Shown here piece after piece: positions 1 to 12,296 of a stretch of 64,000 bases of DNA (positions are counted from its first letter, which is position 1; every line of letters starts with the position of its first letter). The stretch covers positions 8,280,985 to 8,344,984 of the forward strand of contig NC_133292.1 of the NCBI RefSeq assembly GCF_005239225.2, written 5' to 3'. This DNA comes from Populus alba (Eukaryota > Streptophyta > Magnoliopsida > Malpighiales > Salicaceae). The translations under genes were made by a program, and so were the position numbers. Under the pieces are notes generated by a model. It searched no databases. It had not been told where the DNA came from and saw only the letters and a program-made list of their open reading frames with translations.

Positions 1-355
1 ATCTATAAATAATCTATTAAATTATAAATATTTTTCAATTTTATTTTGTAATCTTTCAAATATAGTCCTCATTTTATTAATTATTATTTTTTTAATCATT
101 TTATTTTTGTTAAATTTTATCCTTATTTTTTGATTGATTTTTTTTCTTAACAATTTTATTCTTTAAAATTAAATTTTTTACTGGTTGGAATGAAATGGAG
201 TGCAGCAAATTCGGAAGGTTTTCTAAGACCAATAAGAAAAACAAGATGAGGAATCAGAGTTGAATCCTCATGTTAATATAATGAAGATGTACAATGTGGT
301 AACACGATTCAAGAGAGAATCTGCCAGCAAGCATTTGGGATATGGCTGAAAGAAT
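1..355. other. AT-rich intergenic DNA, no gene seen
   Basis: The first 180 bases are very T-rich runs resembling degraded repeat sequence. The rest lies just downstream of the stop codon of the minus-strand coiled-coil gene and would hold its 3' untranslated region. No coding potential is visible. Confidence 0.6.
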
Positions 356-3300
356 TTACACTTCCTCCGTGGCTTGCCTTCTTGCCTCCTCTTCAGCTTT
401 AATCCAAGCCGCCTGAAATACGGAAGAAACAAACATGAAAATTTGAACAAGACTGGAAAAAAATCCCTCGAATAGTATAGGCTAAAAAAATAGTGAGAAC
501 TTGCCTTTTCCTTTTCAAGTTTGGAGAGATGTGGACGAATGGAGTTCCCTAAACTGAAGCCTCCCCATGCTTCTTGCAACTCTCTCTCTCTTGCTTCTCT
601 ACGAGACACAGAGAGCCTAGCTGGCACTTCTCCAGATTGCTGAGCAGAAGCCATCTTCTCTCTTTCGAGCCTTGATTTTTGTTTAACCAAAATTTGGTCC
701 AGATCACCTTCATTTGTCTGCGTAAGCACTTTTCTGCTACTTCTTTTCACATTCATCTCTTCTTGGTTTAGACTCGATGCCATTTTCTCTTTCTCTAGTC
801 TAGACACACGCTTGACCAGAACTCTGTCCAGGCCCTCACAACCTGCTGTAACATTTCCTCCATATTTGTTTTGGTGCCTGTAATTTCCACAGTTGCTTCC
901 CGATGACAATGCTTGCAATTTCTCTCCTTCCAGTGTCTCTTCTTTATTCAAGTCCACATTTTCCTTCTCTAGTCTGCCTTTCTCAACTGATTCATTTTTC
1001 TTTCTGTTCTTTGCTTCCTGAACCTCCTTTTCTAGTCTTGAAACATGTTTTACCAGAAACTTATCCAGGCTTGGTACTTCTGGAACATCTTTTCTTTGAC
1101 CATTAATTGCTCCTCCAAGGTCCTTGCCATCCATGTCAAATGTTTTTCCTGAGTTTTTTCTTATCTCTAGAACTTCCTTTTCAAGCTTTGACGAATGCTT
1201 AATCAATATACTTCCCAGGTCAGAAATGCCCTCGGATGTAGTTAAGTCACTGACCGGTTTCTTTGAAATAATTTCAAAACTTTTTCTTGAATGCTTCTTT
1301 GCTTCTTCAATCTCCTTTTCTAACTTTGAGGAATGCTTCATAAGAATACTTCCGAGATCAGGAATGCTCTTAGAAGTCTTCTTACCATCTATATTGACGT
1401 TTCCATCACCAGTTTTATCCGTATTCCCTTGATTCCCAGCCTTGAGTTTATTCCTCCTCCTATCCTTAGCTTCTTGCACCTCTCTTTCAAGTTTTGACAT
1501 GCGCTTGACCAAGAACTTGTCTAGACTTGGGAGTCCCAACCGAACCTCGTTCCTTCTCATTGTTTCTGAACCAACAGAAGACATTCTTCGGGGAAGGTTA
1601 AGTGCTTGACTAGAGGTATAATCAGCAGCAAAGACTGGATCATGCACCTTACTGTTTTCTACTTCTGCCAAGGCAGCATTTAAACCGCATGTAGCAACGA
1701 TAGTTGCCAAAGAAGAAAGTTCGTCTTCATTCAAACATCTAAGCCTCTCAAGCATCACATCCACAAGCTTGATCATATCCAACTTGTCCAGAGACTGTCT
1801 TCTGTTATATTTACTGATTCTTGTCCCAGGACTGGGAAGCTTACAATCCATGTCTTTAGATATCAGTTCAAATTCTGACCCGGACTCTGATTCACACTCT
1901 GAAAATTCAGAATTACTATCATCCATATCTGGATTCTGACTGATTTTTCGCAGCAGATCTTTGAATTCTTCTTTGTTAAAAGTAGGACAGTTTGCAAGCT
2001 TGGTGAATGCAGTTTTGACCGCTGCGGCTACTTGTTTATCAACCTCAAATACAGTTGCAAAAGATGCTGTGACCGTATCAGCAGTAGACCCCCCTACATT
2101 AACAGTAGATTTTTGAACTTGACAAGGCATCCGAGGACTATTTGGTATATCGAACATGATTACTTCCATAGCTTTTGCAGCTTCAAAAGCTTCTGCTGCA
2201 TTTTTCTCCTCTTTAAGCAGCAGTTCTTCTGCTTCTTTACTCTGGATCCTGAAATACTAACCAATAAGCTCAGTGCATGAATGGAAAACCTCACAATATT
2301 TCAAATCCTCTGGGCATTGAAAAGTTTACCTGGCAGCTTTTAGTATCCGACACCAAGATGCTTCCACCAGTGCAGCTTTTCGAGCCTCCACCGCTTTGTT
2401 TGCAGCCTCTCTTGCTTCAATTTTCTCTCTCAAGACTCTAGAATAATGTGGGTTTGAATCACCAAGCGCCTCATCAAGAGTCATATTCATTCCATCCAAT
2501 TCCTGGTCCAATATACAAATCAGTTGTCATAAAATGAGATGCGTGTTGACCGTTTGTTTTTTTCCCGGGAGTGGGGATAGGAGAAAATACAGTAAGCACA
2601 TGACACAACCAACCTGAAGCATTTTGATTTTCCTCTGCAAGTAGGAGTCCCCCTTCTTGCGAGGGAACCAGTTGATAGGAGAATTCTTACGGTGAGAAGG
2701 CTTCTTAATCTGGGATGTAAATTTGCTTAGAGAATTCAATGCTGATAGGCCAGTCCCTTTTGGCGATTTATTCTGCAATATTCAAGAACGTGAAATGAAA
2801 ACATCACAATTAACCTCCACAAATTTCAATTATCAGAATAAGAAAATCATCCACCTTTACCAAAATCATATATATATATATATCCAAACATGCTGCTGCT
2901 GCCCTAAATGACAACAAATGTATTGATGAAATGGTGAACCATTCACTTAGAAATTAAAACTTAGTACTGGCCATTGGATCAAAGAACACAAGTTAAAAGG
3001 AGAGACACTACTGAATTCCAGTACTTTAGTTTTTTTTTATAAGTTGAATTTTTATCCAAGAAAGAATTAAACAAATCGCAACATTCTTCGATTAATGTTG
3101 TTTCTAGAGTTCTAATCAATTCCAACTTTCTTTGAAACATCAAGAAAAGAAATCGAAACAACAATAAACAAGGCCAAATTCTCTTCTTCCGGGGATTTTA
3201 AGCTTTTGATTCCATTCAAATTAAAATTCAATACAAACTAACAAGAAAATCCAAGAACCCTAAATCTTGAAAAGCAACAAAAACGAAAAGGATTTACCTT

Positions 3301-3432
3301 CCCGATCTTAGAACCCGAAGAAACCTTCTCCCGCGAATCACATTCCTTGTTAACAGGATCAAGAACAAAACTGTCGCTGCTGTGCTTGTCTAACACAGAG
3401 ATGCATCCCAAATCTAAGCACCCAAGATCCAT
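356..3432 (-). CDS. Plant coiled-coil protein with seven Leu-x-K-x-SRLEKE-type modules
   Basis: The model has five exons: 3298-3432, 2614-2772, 2330-2502, 505-2248 and 356-412. They sum to 2268 bases, giving 755 residues. I chose the ATG at 3432 (protein begins MDLGCLDLGC) because the frame continues cleanly through all junctions. A basic, Ser/Lys-rich N-terminal part is followed by a helical Ala/Glu/Lys-rich stretch encoded by exon 3 and the start of exon 4. The large exon 4 then carries seven spaced modules of the pattern L-x-x-hhh-K-x-x-S-[KR]-L-E-[KR]-E, centred near 1500, 1340, 1200, 1045, 805, 680 and 525. An acidic Ser/Glu/Asp patch lies near 1850-1930. The last intron is GC-AG (donor AAG|GCAAGT at 505/504); using it gives a clean phase-0 join to the short last exon encoding the C-terminus ending EEV. 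I do not recognise a named family, catalytic motif or membrane segment. A scaffold or cytoskeleton-linked role is only a guess. Confidence 0.85.
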
Positions 3433-4858
3433 TGATTGCTGAATTGTACAATTAAATCTCTTCAAAATTGTAAATTCAAAAATATTAAAAAGAATTTAAT
3501 TGTTAGTCTTATGCTTATTAGTTAGGAGATATTTTGGGTTTTGAGAGATGGAAATGAAAGAATAAAATTGTTTATTTTTTAGGGGATGTGATTTTATGAA
3601 AAATAAATTATGCTAATGTCAATCGTTTTTTTTTTAAAAAAGTAAAGAAATAAAAGTAGCCGTTACGGCTGGAGGCTGTTGGTCTCTAACGGCTAGTTTT
3701 AATTAAATCTGGATTTGAGTAATTATCTGGTGTATTTGGAGTATGGTGACGCTAATGGTTACTTACTTTTAGCCTGACACGAGATCATACGTTTGTATGA
3801 TCTCGTGTGTATAATATTTTAGAAAGTGATTTTTTAAAAATAAATTCAATAAAATTAACATTATTATTATAGAAAAAACTAAATGCTGTGATAACATTCT
3901 GGATTGTTTCTAATTATTAATTTTTCCCCAAATCTTTTATGGCCAAATTAATGGTCAAATGGCTCCTTATTTTTTAAGAAAAGACACAAATTGTAAAATA
4001 GAGGATCAAATTGTGGAAAAAACATAGAGAAATACATAGCAATTTCAAAGTTTGTGTACAAAGTTCACTTTGGTCTTTCTACTTTGCTATTTCTAACTTT
4101 TTGGTCCATGTGGTGTTTGAAAAATTAATGTTGATTCAAAATTTTTTTATTTTTTTTTTTATTTTTTATAGTTTATAGTCTGAGAGAGAAAAGAGAGTCA
4201 CTAAATTTAGGTTGAAGAGAGAAAAGATTTGAACTGGCATTGATTTTTGGCTATGAAAAATTATTTAATTGTTTTTTTTCGATGAAATTTTATAACATTA
4301 GCCGATGTTTTTTTGTGGCAACATTCATTAGTTTTGTCTCATGATAGAAAAAAAAACTCTCAATGAAAGAATTTCTTGCTGCTACAATTTTTTTTTAAAA
4401 AATTTTGTTGCAAATGGCTACACTTCTTTTTTTTCTAAGAAAAATTTTACCCGTCCTGTAGCAGAGCAGCCTGGACTAGTTCAATACATATCCTGTGTTC
4501 AGAAATTAGAACCGGACCTTGCCAAGTATATCATGTAAAAATAGAAAATATATACCTCATCTGCTTGCAGCATTGTCACCCCTCTTTTTCTGGTACGTGC
4601 ACACAAAACAACTTGAATTTAGTCTGGCACTTCTTATTTTTGCATTTCTTTTGACATTATAACCAGAGAAATATAGAAGTCTTCCAGTGTGGTAAAATAA
4701 TGCACCGATAAAAATCTCTTCATTTTTCACTTATAAACTAACCTCCGCGCGCCAGAGTACATGAAATTGTTCATATTGAGTGATGAAATTGATAGTGTGT
4801 TTCCACAAAGGTGTTCCGACTGCAACAGATGATGGGGAATCGCAGGTTAATAATATAT
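3433..4858. other. Intergenic DNA with a perfect hairpin
   Basis: This holds the 5' region of the coiled-coil gene and, beyond it, the 3' flank of the prolyl 4-hydroxylase gene. It is AT-rich with poly-T tracts and no coding sequence. A 14-bp perfect inverted repeat lies at 3777-3808. Confidence 0.6.
3777..3808. repeat. Perfect 14-bp inverted repeat with 4-base loop
   Basis: The left arm acacgagatcatac (3777-3790) and right arm gtatgatctcgtgt (3795-3808) are exact reverse complements around the loop gttt. The arms have much higher GC than the surrounding DNA. Confidence 0.85.
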
Positions 4859-7800
4859 CTATTCATCCCTAGTCCATATTTGATCTCTAATCCACTTTGT
4901 TGCCACCCATTTCACCCCTTTGATGACTGGACAGCTTCCGTGAAGAGATGTCTGCAAAAGCGTAGCGCACATGGGTGAGAAATCACATGCAGAAACTAGA
5001 GTACCAATAGCTAAACTAGTCAATATAGATTGAGAGATTAAAATTTCCAAAAACCATGGCTAATGCGCTACGACCATTCTCGCATACTAATTCCTTAAGA
5101 ATAACATGAACTAAAGAGGGGAAAATCATGCAGCGCAAATCATCCAGCTAAGGCGCATGCAGAATGACAAGAATGTGTTTTGGTTCAACACGGTACACCC
5201 AAAACGACCTTGAAAGATTAGCATGACAAAACACCATTCAAGTGAGGAGGTTTTCTGCTATATTCTCTATCCTAACATAACAAGAAGAAGAATGCAGAGT
5301 CACACAAAGAACGGTTTCAAAAACGTTATGGGTTTGACACTATGCTTAGCATCACCATTTAACCAACTTTCATGGACCAATTTATTGGAAAACTCTCAAG
5401 TTGCATACTTAAACATGTCAACATAACAAGTAAAATGCATAGTTGTACACGTATGATTATGGGGTGAAAATGATCTGACAAAAAAAATATTACCGGATCA
5501 ATTGTGCCATTTGGAAACAACGAGTAAAATAGAAGCCCATCACCTTGCCGAGGCTTCACTTTCAAACCAACACATTGTTTGTAATCAAAACCAGGACTTA
5601 CTGCAGAGCCATTCTATAAATCGAACCAGTAGGGTGGTTACTATCAGCATGAAAATGATTCAAATAGTAAAGCAACAAAAAGACACAGAATTTGGTCAAA
5701 TACCTCGAAGGGGAACATGGTTTCTCCACCTTCTTCCACATTAGACAGATACAGCAAGAAAGAAGCAGTCTGCATGATGATGAATCAATCACAAATTTAT
5801 AATATTTATTGCAATAACACTTTCACAGTTACAGCAAGATCACATGTTTAATTTTAAGAAAACAACAATCTTTGAGAACAATATAACATACTGTGAAGTA
5901 AATACCTTGTAAGCAATTGAGAACAATATAAAAAAGCTTCAAATATGATTTTGGGTATGATGCCATGCTAGAACGACTGAAATGACAACAAGAAAGGAAA
6001 GGCATGGAAAGAAAATGATGGCTTGCAAGAAAGCGATCTGATTTAATGAACTGCCAAATTGGTACAGCATTCTACATGTAGTGGCGAGGGAGTGCTAAAT
6101 TAAACATTCAAGATGCTATGGAGGTGCTTGTTATGTACCCTTTGGCTCGACTGTGGACCATATTCATCTGGGTTAAACGCATCATAATGTGAATCATACT
6201 TCTGCCCGATTTCATAACGCAAGATATTAAATGCCTGCAACAGGGTGATATCCACTCAGACAAACATAGAAATGACCTGTAAAGAAAGGTTAATTATTTT
6301 CAAATTTTAAATGCAAGGGGACATGATATCAAATACTTGATTAGATAAGAATTATTGACCGAAAAAGATCAAATCATGCTCACGAGAAAATATATGATGT
6401 TATTCTAACATCACACATCCAAAATATCAGAGATGCCAGCCTGGGCTCCAGGTAGCATATATAGGAGGAAAAGCAAAAGTAGAGGGATCAGATTTCACAT
6501 GCATTTGCTAGCATTTTAAAAGCATTAGACTTTATTTTAGACCGTCAAGGTAACTGTTAATTGATTACATAAATCTACCCAAAACATGGTTCCTCATTAT
6601 CTCCAACTTTCCCTTTTCAACTAAAAGACTACAGGGAAACTAGAATAAGAGTTTATAATCATGTGGAGTTGCAGATTCTGGAATCAGGGTCCCTATAGCC
6701 TTGTACCATTTCTGAAATAAAATAGCGAGCAAGTGCCATGGAAACAGGGCTTAATTGGGTCAATCAATTAAGTCATCAGAAAGAAAGGTAAGCAAGTGAC
6801 TAGCTAAAACAGGTGTTAATAAAAGCTAGTCTTTTCTGTCAGTTTTTCAATTTTCCTTAGTATTTTCAAGTTTGTGGCATGTTGAAAGAAAACTGACCTG
6901 CTAAAACAGTCTCTCTCAGAGGTAAGTTGTGATATCATTTGAAAATCTCTCCGCTTTTCTCATATGCATCCTTAACGTTATTGAGAGTTATTTTAACCAT
7001 TTAATCTGCTAGTAATGAACATCTAAATTGAAGCAGTTTTTTTTTTCTATAACTTTTACCAATGTGCTTGATTTAGTTATCAGAGCCCCATGAGCATGAT
7101 ACCAAACAACTTGTATGTGTGTTGCTCATAAACAACTGTCGTTTTAAAAAAAAAAGCAGGAGAATACCTGGTTCTCTTGAAGAACAAATATTTAGAAAAT
7201 CGCTAGACAGTGTTTCTTTTTATATATATATAAAAAAAAAAATCAGAACAAAAGAGAATCAGTGATCCATCAGATTCTATAATCTGGAACATTAGGTTAC
7301 ATAATGTCATAAAGTATTAACAGCTGTTGATTGAGTCATATTTGAATAAGTTATTGCCTTTAGCTTTACTAAAAGAAAGAGAAACAAGTAAACACACGGA
7401 TATGGAAAGTAGTATACTACCTATTACATAATTATTATCACAACCCTATGAATTCCAGCCCCAAATAAAAGCCAAAAAAAAAAAAAAGGACATTATAGCA
7501 GCAAGAAAATACCTCTCCATGGGATTGTGGGATCATTGTAGCCTTTGCAATTTTCTTCTCGATGAAGTCCAAGGTCCCAGTTTCATCTTCTGATCCACTA
7601 ACAAATGATCCTGAACTGTTTTCATGAGTTATAATGTCAAAAAGATGAAAAGTCCATTGAGTAAAGAGTTGTAAGATAAGGACATGGTGCATTGCACATA
7701 AAAGGGAAATGAAAAAGAAATGATTTACCTTGTTCTAGTTTCTTTGGTACTCTCAGCAGTTTCTCCCTTTCGCAAAGCTAGTGTAGATGGTTTTAATTTA

Positions 7801-8677
7801 GACTCAACCATTTTAATTATGCTTTCGCATTGTTCGGGAGTCGCAAATTTCGGAAAATAAAGTGCTCTTGGTTTCCAACTTAATTCCTGAAACCATGTAT
7901 AAAAAAGATGCGCAAACAAATTAGAATATCATTCAAAGCATTTCTAATTAAGCAAAAAAATAAAAATAAAAATTACAGCCTATCCATTCCCTCTCTCACA
8001 AAAACATTGGTTTATTTACAAGGTTGAAACTCTTCTTTTCCTTTCAGTGCATCATTTTCTGTTTTATTTCTTACCCACCAACACCATCTCCAAAGAGCCA
8101 TAAATCTTTCCACAGTTCGATATTTTCATTTTAATAATCTTATTTGCCATCATTTCAATAAACAAAACTAAAATTAATTTCCTTTATGGGAATTAATCAA
8201 GCTAAGACTTCTAAATAATTTACCAAAAAACTATGATCCAATGAAAACTACCACAAATCTATCTCACATCAAACTCCAGTAACCTAACTTGATTTTAAGT
8301 CCAACTCTCCAATAAATCCCCAATCTAACACTAACCCAAAAACTTTTCAAACTTGAATTACCTGAAAAGGAATGGATTCAACGGAAGCTTCTCCAGTAAC
8401 CCCATGCGGCATCGTATCATGATCCCCTTCAGCTACTTCAAGCATTCTTAACCTCGGTCTAGTAACAGGTACATCCTGAAAAACCATAACTAAACAATAA
8501 TCACCCTCTAATCAGAGTAATTAATTAAAGCACAAAATCAACGCACGCAGAGAGAGAGGCACTCACGTTGGGGAAGAAAATGGAACTGTAGAAACCGGCA
8601 AGAAAGAACAAAGAACAAAGAATAATTGCAGCTGGTAACCCCAGTTTTCTTTTTGATCGTTTCGTTTTGATTTTCAT
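4859..8677 (-). CDS. Prolyl 4-hydroxylase, type II membrane protein
   Basis: The eight exons are 8567-8677, 8362-8475, 7729-7886, 7513-7615, 6139-6234, 5704-5769, 5494-5613 and 4859-4951. They sum to 861 bases (286 residues), the usual size for plant P4Hs. All introns are GT-AG. Residues 1-13 are basic and about 14-35 are hydrophobic, the expected signal anchor for ER/Golgi residence. The 2-oxoglutarate/Fe(II) dioxygenase core has the HxD pair (H178, D180 in SHYDAF), the distal histidine H260 (SLHGSCP) and a lysine ten residues later (K270) that binds 2-oxoglutarate. By family knowledge it hydroxylates peptidyl proline, for example in extensins and arabinogalactan proteins, before O-glycosylation. 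All key residues are present, so it is probably active. The AGP gene at 48 kb encodes the kind of Pro-rich protein such enzymes act on, but there is no sign the two are coupled. Confidence 0.95.
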
Positions 8678-10738
8678 TTATGAGTCTTGTTGTTTTGGGT
8701 TGTGTTCCGTCGATCTTGAAAACTAAAACAGTTTTTTTCTGGAATAATTGCAAGAGTTACATGAATTTTTGTATTTAGAATTTATTAAGAATATTAATTT
8801 AAATTCCGAATTTAATATATAAAAAAATGCAAAAGTAAGATATTATTGTTTCTTTGAAAAACTTTTGTTTGCATCAGTTCTTGTTAAAATATTATTGTTT
8901 GTTTTTTTGTTGTTGACCCATTTTTCTTATTAGTTTTTTAATTTTGCTCATAATTAATGGGTTTTTTTTGGTAATATGTGTGGATGATGGTTGAATATTT
9001 TTTAACAAATTTTAATTTTAAGTCTTTTCAGTAGATAATTAATATGAAATAGATTTATCTATATTTTCCAAAACATTTATATTTTATATAAAATTAAATA
9101 AAAATATTTTTTAGTATTTTATTTTAAATATAAAAAATATAAAAAGTTATTAATTAATTTCAAATTTATTTATAAATTTAATTTGAATTAAACATGTGTT
9201 AAATAAAATAAAAGTGATTTTTGGGATTGATTGTGTGTTTTGTTTTTTGCGCGTTGATGGCGGGAAAGGAGGGTTTTTTTTTTCTTTCCTTGGCTTTGAC
9301 GTCACGGGGGCGGGAAACAGGTGGTTACTGCAGGAAATAAAATTTAATTAAACACGCAATGGGAAGTGTAGGCAACACAAATTAGTGCAAGTGAAGTTCA
9401 ACGTTGGATTTTTGGTTTTCTTTGAATTTGATTTGCTCCTCGATTATCCAAACTTGTTCAGTCATGGCCCACATGACCAAAGTTGTCTGTAAAAATGATA
9501 TCCAATTTATTTATTTTTGTTTTTAAAAATTATTTTTTATCCATTTAAAATTTATTCTTTTTATATTTTCAAGTTGTTTTTATTCGTTAATAATAAATTT
9601 TAAAAAATAATAACTATTAAAATATTATTAAAATTAATATTTTATCTTAATCACTTAATGGAATGACTTTTTATATTCTCTCTTTTCTTTTTATTAATAA
9701 AAAATCTTTCTTTGTTTTTATCGTCTCTTTATAAAGTTATACTCTCCCTTTGTGAAAAAAAAAATCCAAAAATTAGTATTCTATGAATCATTCGTATAGT
9801 TTCTCCTTTTTCTTCTTCATAATCTTAAATTATCAAGTTTTTTTTTTTAATTTATAAATTAAGATCTTGTATTTAAAATATGTCTCATGTTTTTCTTAGC
9901 CAATTAAAAGATATAAATTCCGATGGATAGTTTTGGGTTTATTTATTTATAGATTATGTTTCAGCACAAAGAGTATAGAATTAGCTCATAGAACTTGTCG
10001 CGAGGTTTGTGTTGGTTCAGATATGTACTTGCGTAAGATAACAAATCCAGATCTGAGATCTAAAAGGTCAGTTTGATTTTTTTGTTATTCACTTTTTATT
10101 TACAGATATTGTGTTTGAAGATAAAATAACATATTGTTGGGCGTAGCCCAGTTTAATTAGTAGCACAACCCCCAAAAATAAATCATCGAGTGGTCGCAAT
10201 TGATCCAAAATATACTTGTCAGGCTTTTCATATAATCTAGATATAAAATATCTATATTCAATTGATATATTTATAATATTATAACAAAAATTAAATGATA
10301 TCAAATCACTATACATTAAAGATATTTATATTGTAGATTGTATTAATAATTTTACATTTAACTTTTTATTTTTTTAGAGATATTTCTTTGATTTTTGTTT
10401 TTAACAAATGGGTGGTATATTTGTTATTAAAAAGGCGCATGTGATGTTTTCTGATTGTTAAAATTAGCCATTCATTACTATTCTCATCGGATATGCAGCC
10501 ATGTTATTTTTTACATGATGTTGTGCGCGTGATGGATTGTTTGTATTTTTTATTTTTATAATTAAAATATATAATTAGTCTGACATAATAATTAGATTCA
10601 AGTTATTGCTGCATTACTAAATGCTCAAATCTTACATAATTATTAAATATTTTTTTAAAATAATATAAATCTACTGCAAAGCGCTTGCATTATACCAGTA
10701 TTCTTTAGTTATGCCAACTTGAAATATATTCTCATGGT
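8678..10738. other. AT-rich intergenic region with a GC-rich site cluster
   Basis: There are long poly-A/T tracts and palindromic AT stretches (9060-9200, 9500-9900) typical of decayed MITE-like DNA. No protein-coding structure is evident. The exception is a short GC-rich patch at 9244-9318 with E2F-like and CRE-like sites. Confidence 0.55.
9244..9318. promoter_or_regulatory. Cluster of E2F-like sites with a TGACGTCA element
   Basis: Two exact GGCGGGAAA motifs (9259-9267 and 9309-9317; the reverse strand reads TTTCCCGCC, matching the E2F consensus TTT[CG][CG]CGC), one TTTTGCGCG (9244-9252) and a palindromic TGACGTCA (9297-9304) sit within 75 bases of otherwise AT-rich DNA. The cluster is about 570-640 bases upstream of the prolyl 4-hydroxylase start codon. 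Function is inferred from motifs only. Confidence 0.4.
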
Positions 10739-11765
10739 TTTTTAATAAATATCTCCTTGATCGCAGCATAATAGGGATATTGCTCCTCGATCAAATTCTG
10801 AGTGATATCCCAATATACCCATTTCTAATTTCTAATCATCCCATGCCGTGTTTGACTTTTTAATAAATATCTCCTTGATCGCAGCATAATAGGGATATTG
10901 CTCCTCGATCAAATTCTGAGTGATATCCAATCAAGGTTGTTAAAATCACGTTTTTATTTATAAAATCAAATGATTTTACAAGTCAAAACATGCATTACGG
11001 GTTGAATCGCTTGAAAAAATAAAAAATAGATAAAATCGGGTTGAAATCAAGTGAAAAACACAAAAATCAGATGAAATTGTGCAAAATCACGATTTCAAGA
11101 TTTTACGATTTTGATAAAATGAGGCCTTGAAACAAAATCTCCCCTCTTGAACAACTGTCAGATGCTTTGGTAAGAGCAAAAGCTTAGCGGGCACGATTTG
11201 TTTTCCCTCGCGGCAATGGCTTGGTTGGGCCCTTTAGTGAATTGATAATGGACCAGCTCACCGAATTTCAACTTAAAATATGGATTTATTCTTTGTTGTC
11301 CAAATAGAGGCATTTTCTATATCACAGTGCTTTTATAGCATTTTCATGCTAGTAAAACCTAACTCGGGATCAATTCAACTTGGAACTTGAGTCATTGATC
11401 AGGTAGCAACTTAGCTTGATGTTGTGCTGTGTTTGCGCAACAAAGTGCAGAGGGCCTTTTTACTCTCCTTTCTGGTTTCAGAATTAATTAGACTGAATTA
11501 ATGAGGTAAAAATTGAACTGAGAATTGTTGAATTTGACTGAATTTAATGTCATTTTAGTATTATAAGACTAAATTAATTGGATGAATTGTTATGTATGAA
11601 TTTTTATTTAAAGTATGAATTTTTTTTATGTATTTTAAAATTTCTTACGATTTTACGATCCGAGTTTGTGAATAACTTTCCGTGCCGTGTTAAAGTTGTG
11701 ATTTTAACAACCTTGATCCCAATATATCCATTTCTATTTTCTAATCATCCCATGCCGTGTTTGAC
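10739..11765 (+). repeat. 118-bp tandem duplication, second unit split by an insertion
   Basis: Unit 1 is 10739-10856. Unit 2 starts at 10857, runs to 10928/10929, is interrupted, and resumes at 11718-11720 to 11765. Both units share the ttaataaatatctccttgat segment and end with catgccgtgtttgac. They differ at only a few bases, so the duplication is fairly recent. Confidence 0.85.
10930..11717. mobile_element. Non-autonomous DNA transposon with 20-bp perfect TIRs
   Basis: The left end atcaaggttgttaaaatcac (10930-10949) is the exact reverse complement of the right end (11698-11717), and the inside encodes no transposase. The uninterrupted repeat unit next to it reads tgatatcccaatat. The interrupted copy reads tgatatcca, then the element, then cccaatat, which suggests a 3-bp target-site duplication (CCC, with one copy mutated to CCA). 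A 3-bp duplication fits PIF/Harbinger- or CACTA-type elements, but the ends are not CACTA. The superfamily is therefore undecided. Confidence 0.8.
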
Positions 11766-12296
11766 AGGTCGCTGATGCTTTCTATTTGTGGCCAATGATA
11801 ATCACCGCTCTTTAAGAAAAATCCATACACTCCAAATTGCAAAAATAAGATTTTGAAGTTGATAATTATTATATCACAATCACACCCGCTTGATACCCAT
11901 CCACCATTTATTTAAGCAACCATGAACAGTGATGATTTTAGAGCCGCAGATTTGTATCACGTTCCCCTATTTTTTTCTCCCAAGAGGAGAAATGTTTTTT
12001 TTTTGGTTCCCATGCATGCACCTTTGCTTTTCGAAGGTGTACCAATGGCCACCCTTCACTGCCAGATGTACAGAAAGAACTTATTCCTCCATATATTTTG
12101 ATAGAACACCACTAAGATTATATCTACTTATGTTTCCATGGTGACATTCCATCACTTTCGATGGTTGCGTAGCATCACTATTATATAAAGGACCTTCAAA
12201 CCTTCATACCCTTAACCTAGAGCCTCGCAGCACTATAACAACCTAGTTATAATAAGCTTCTGTACCTTGTCATCAGTCACGCGGCTTGCTAGAACT
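11766..12296. other. Intergenic region upstream of the LEA-like gene
   Basis: No coding structure is seen. The segment would contain the promoter of the gene starting at 12297; a tatataaagg TATA-like sequence lies near 12181-12190. Confidence 0.5.

Noticed and set aside
10089..10316. 75-codon minus-strand frame (LYEKPDKYILDQLRP)
   Set aside because: Looks like translated repeat sequence. No start, splice or domain evidence supports a gene.
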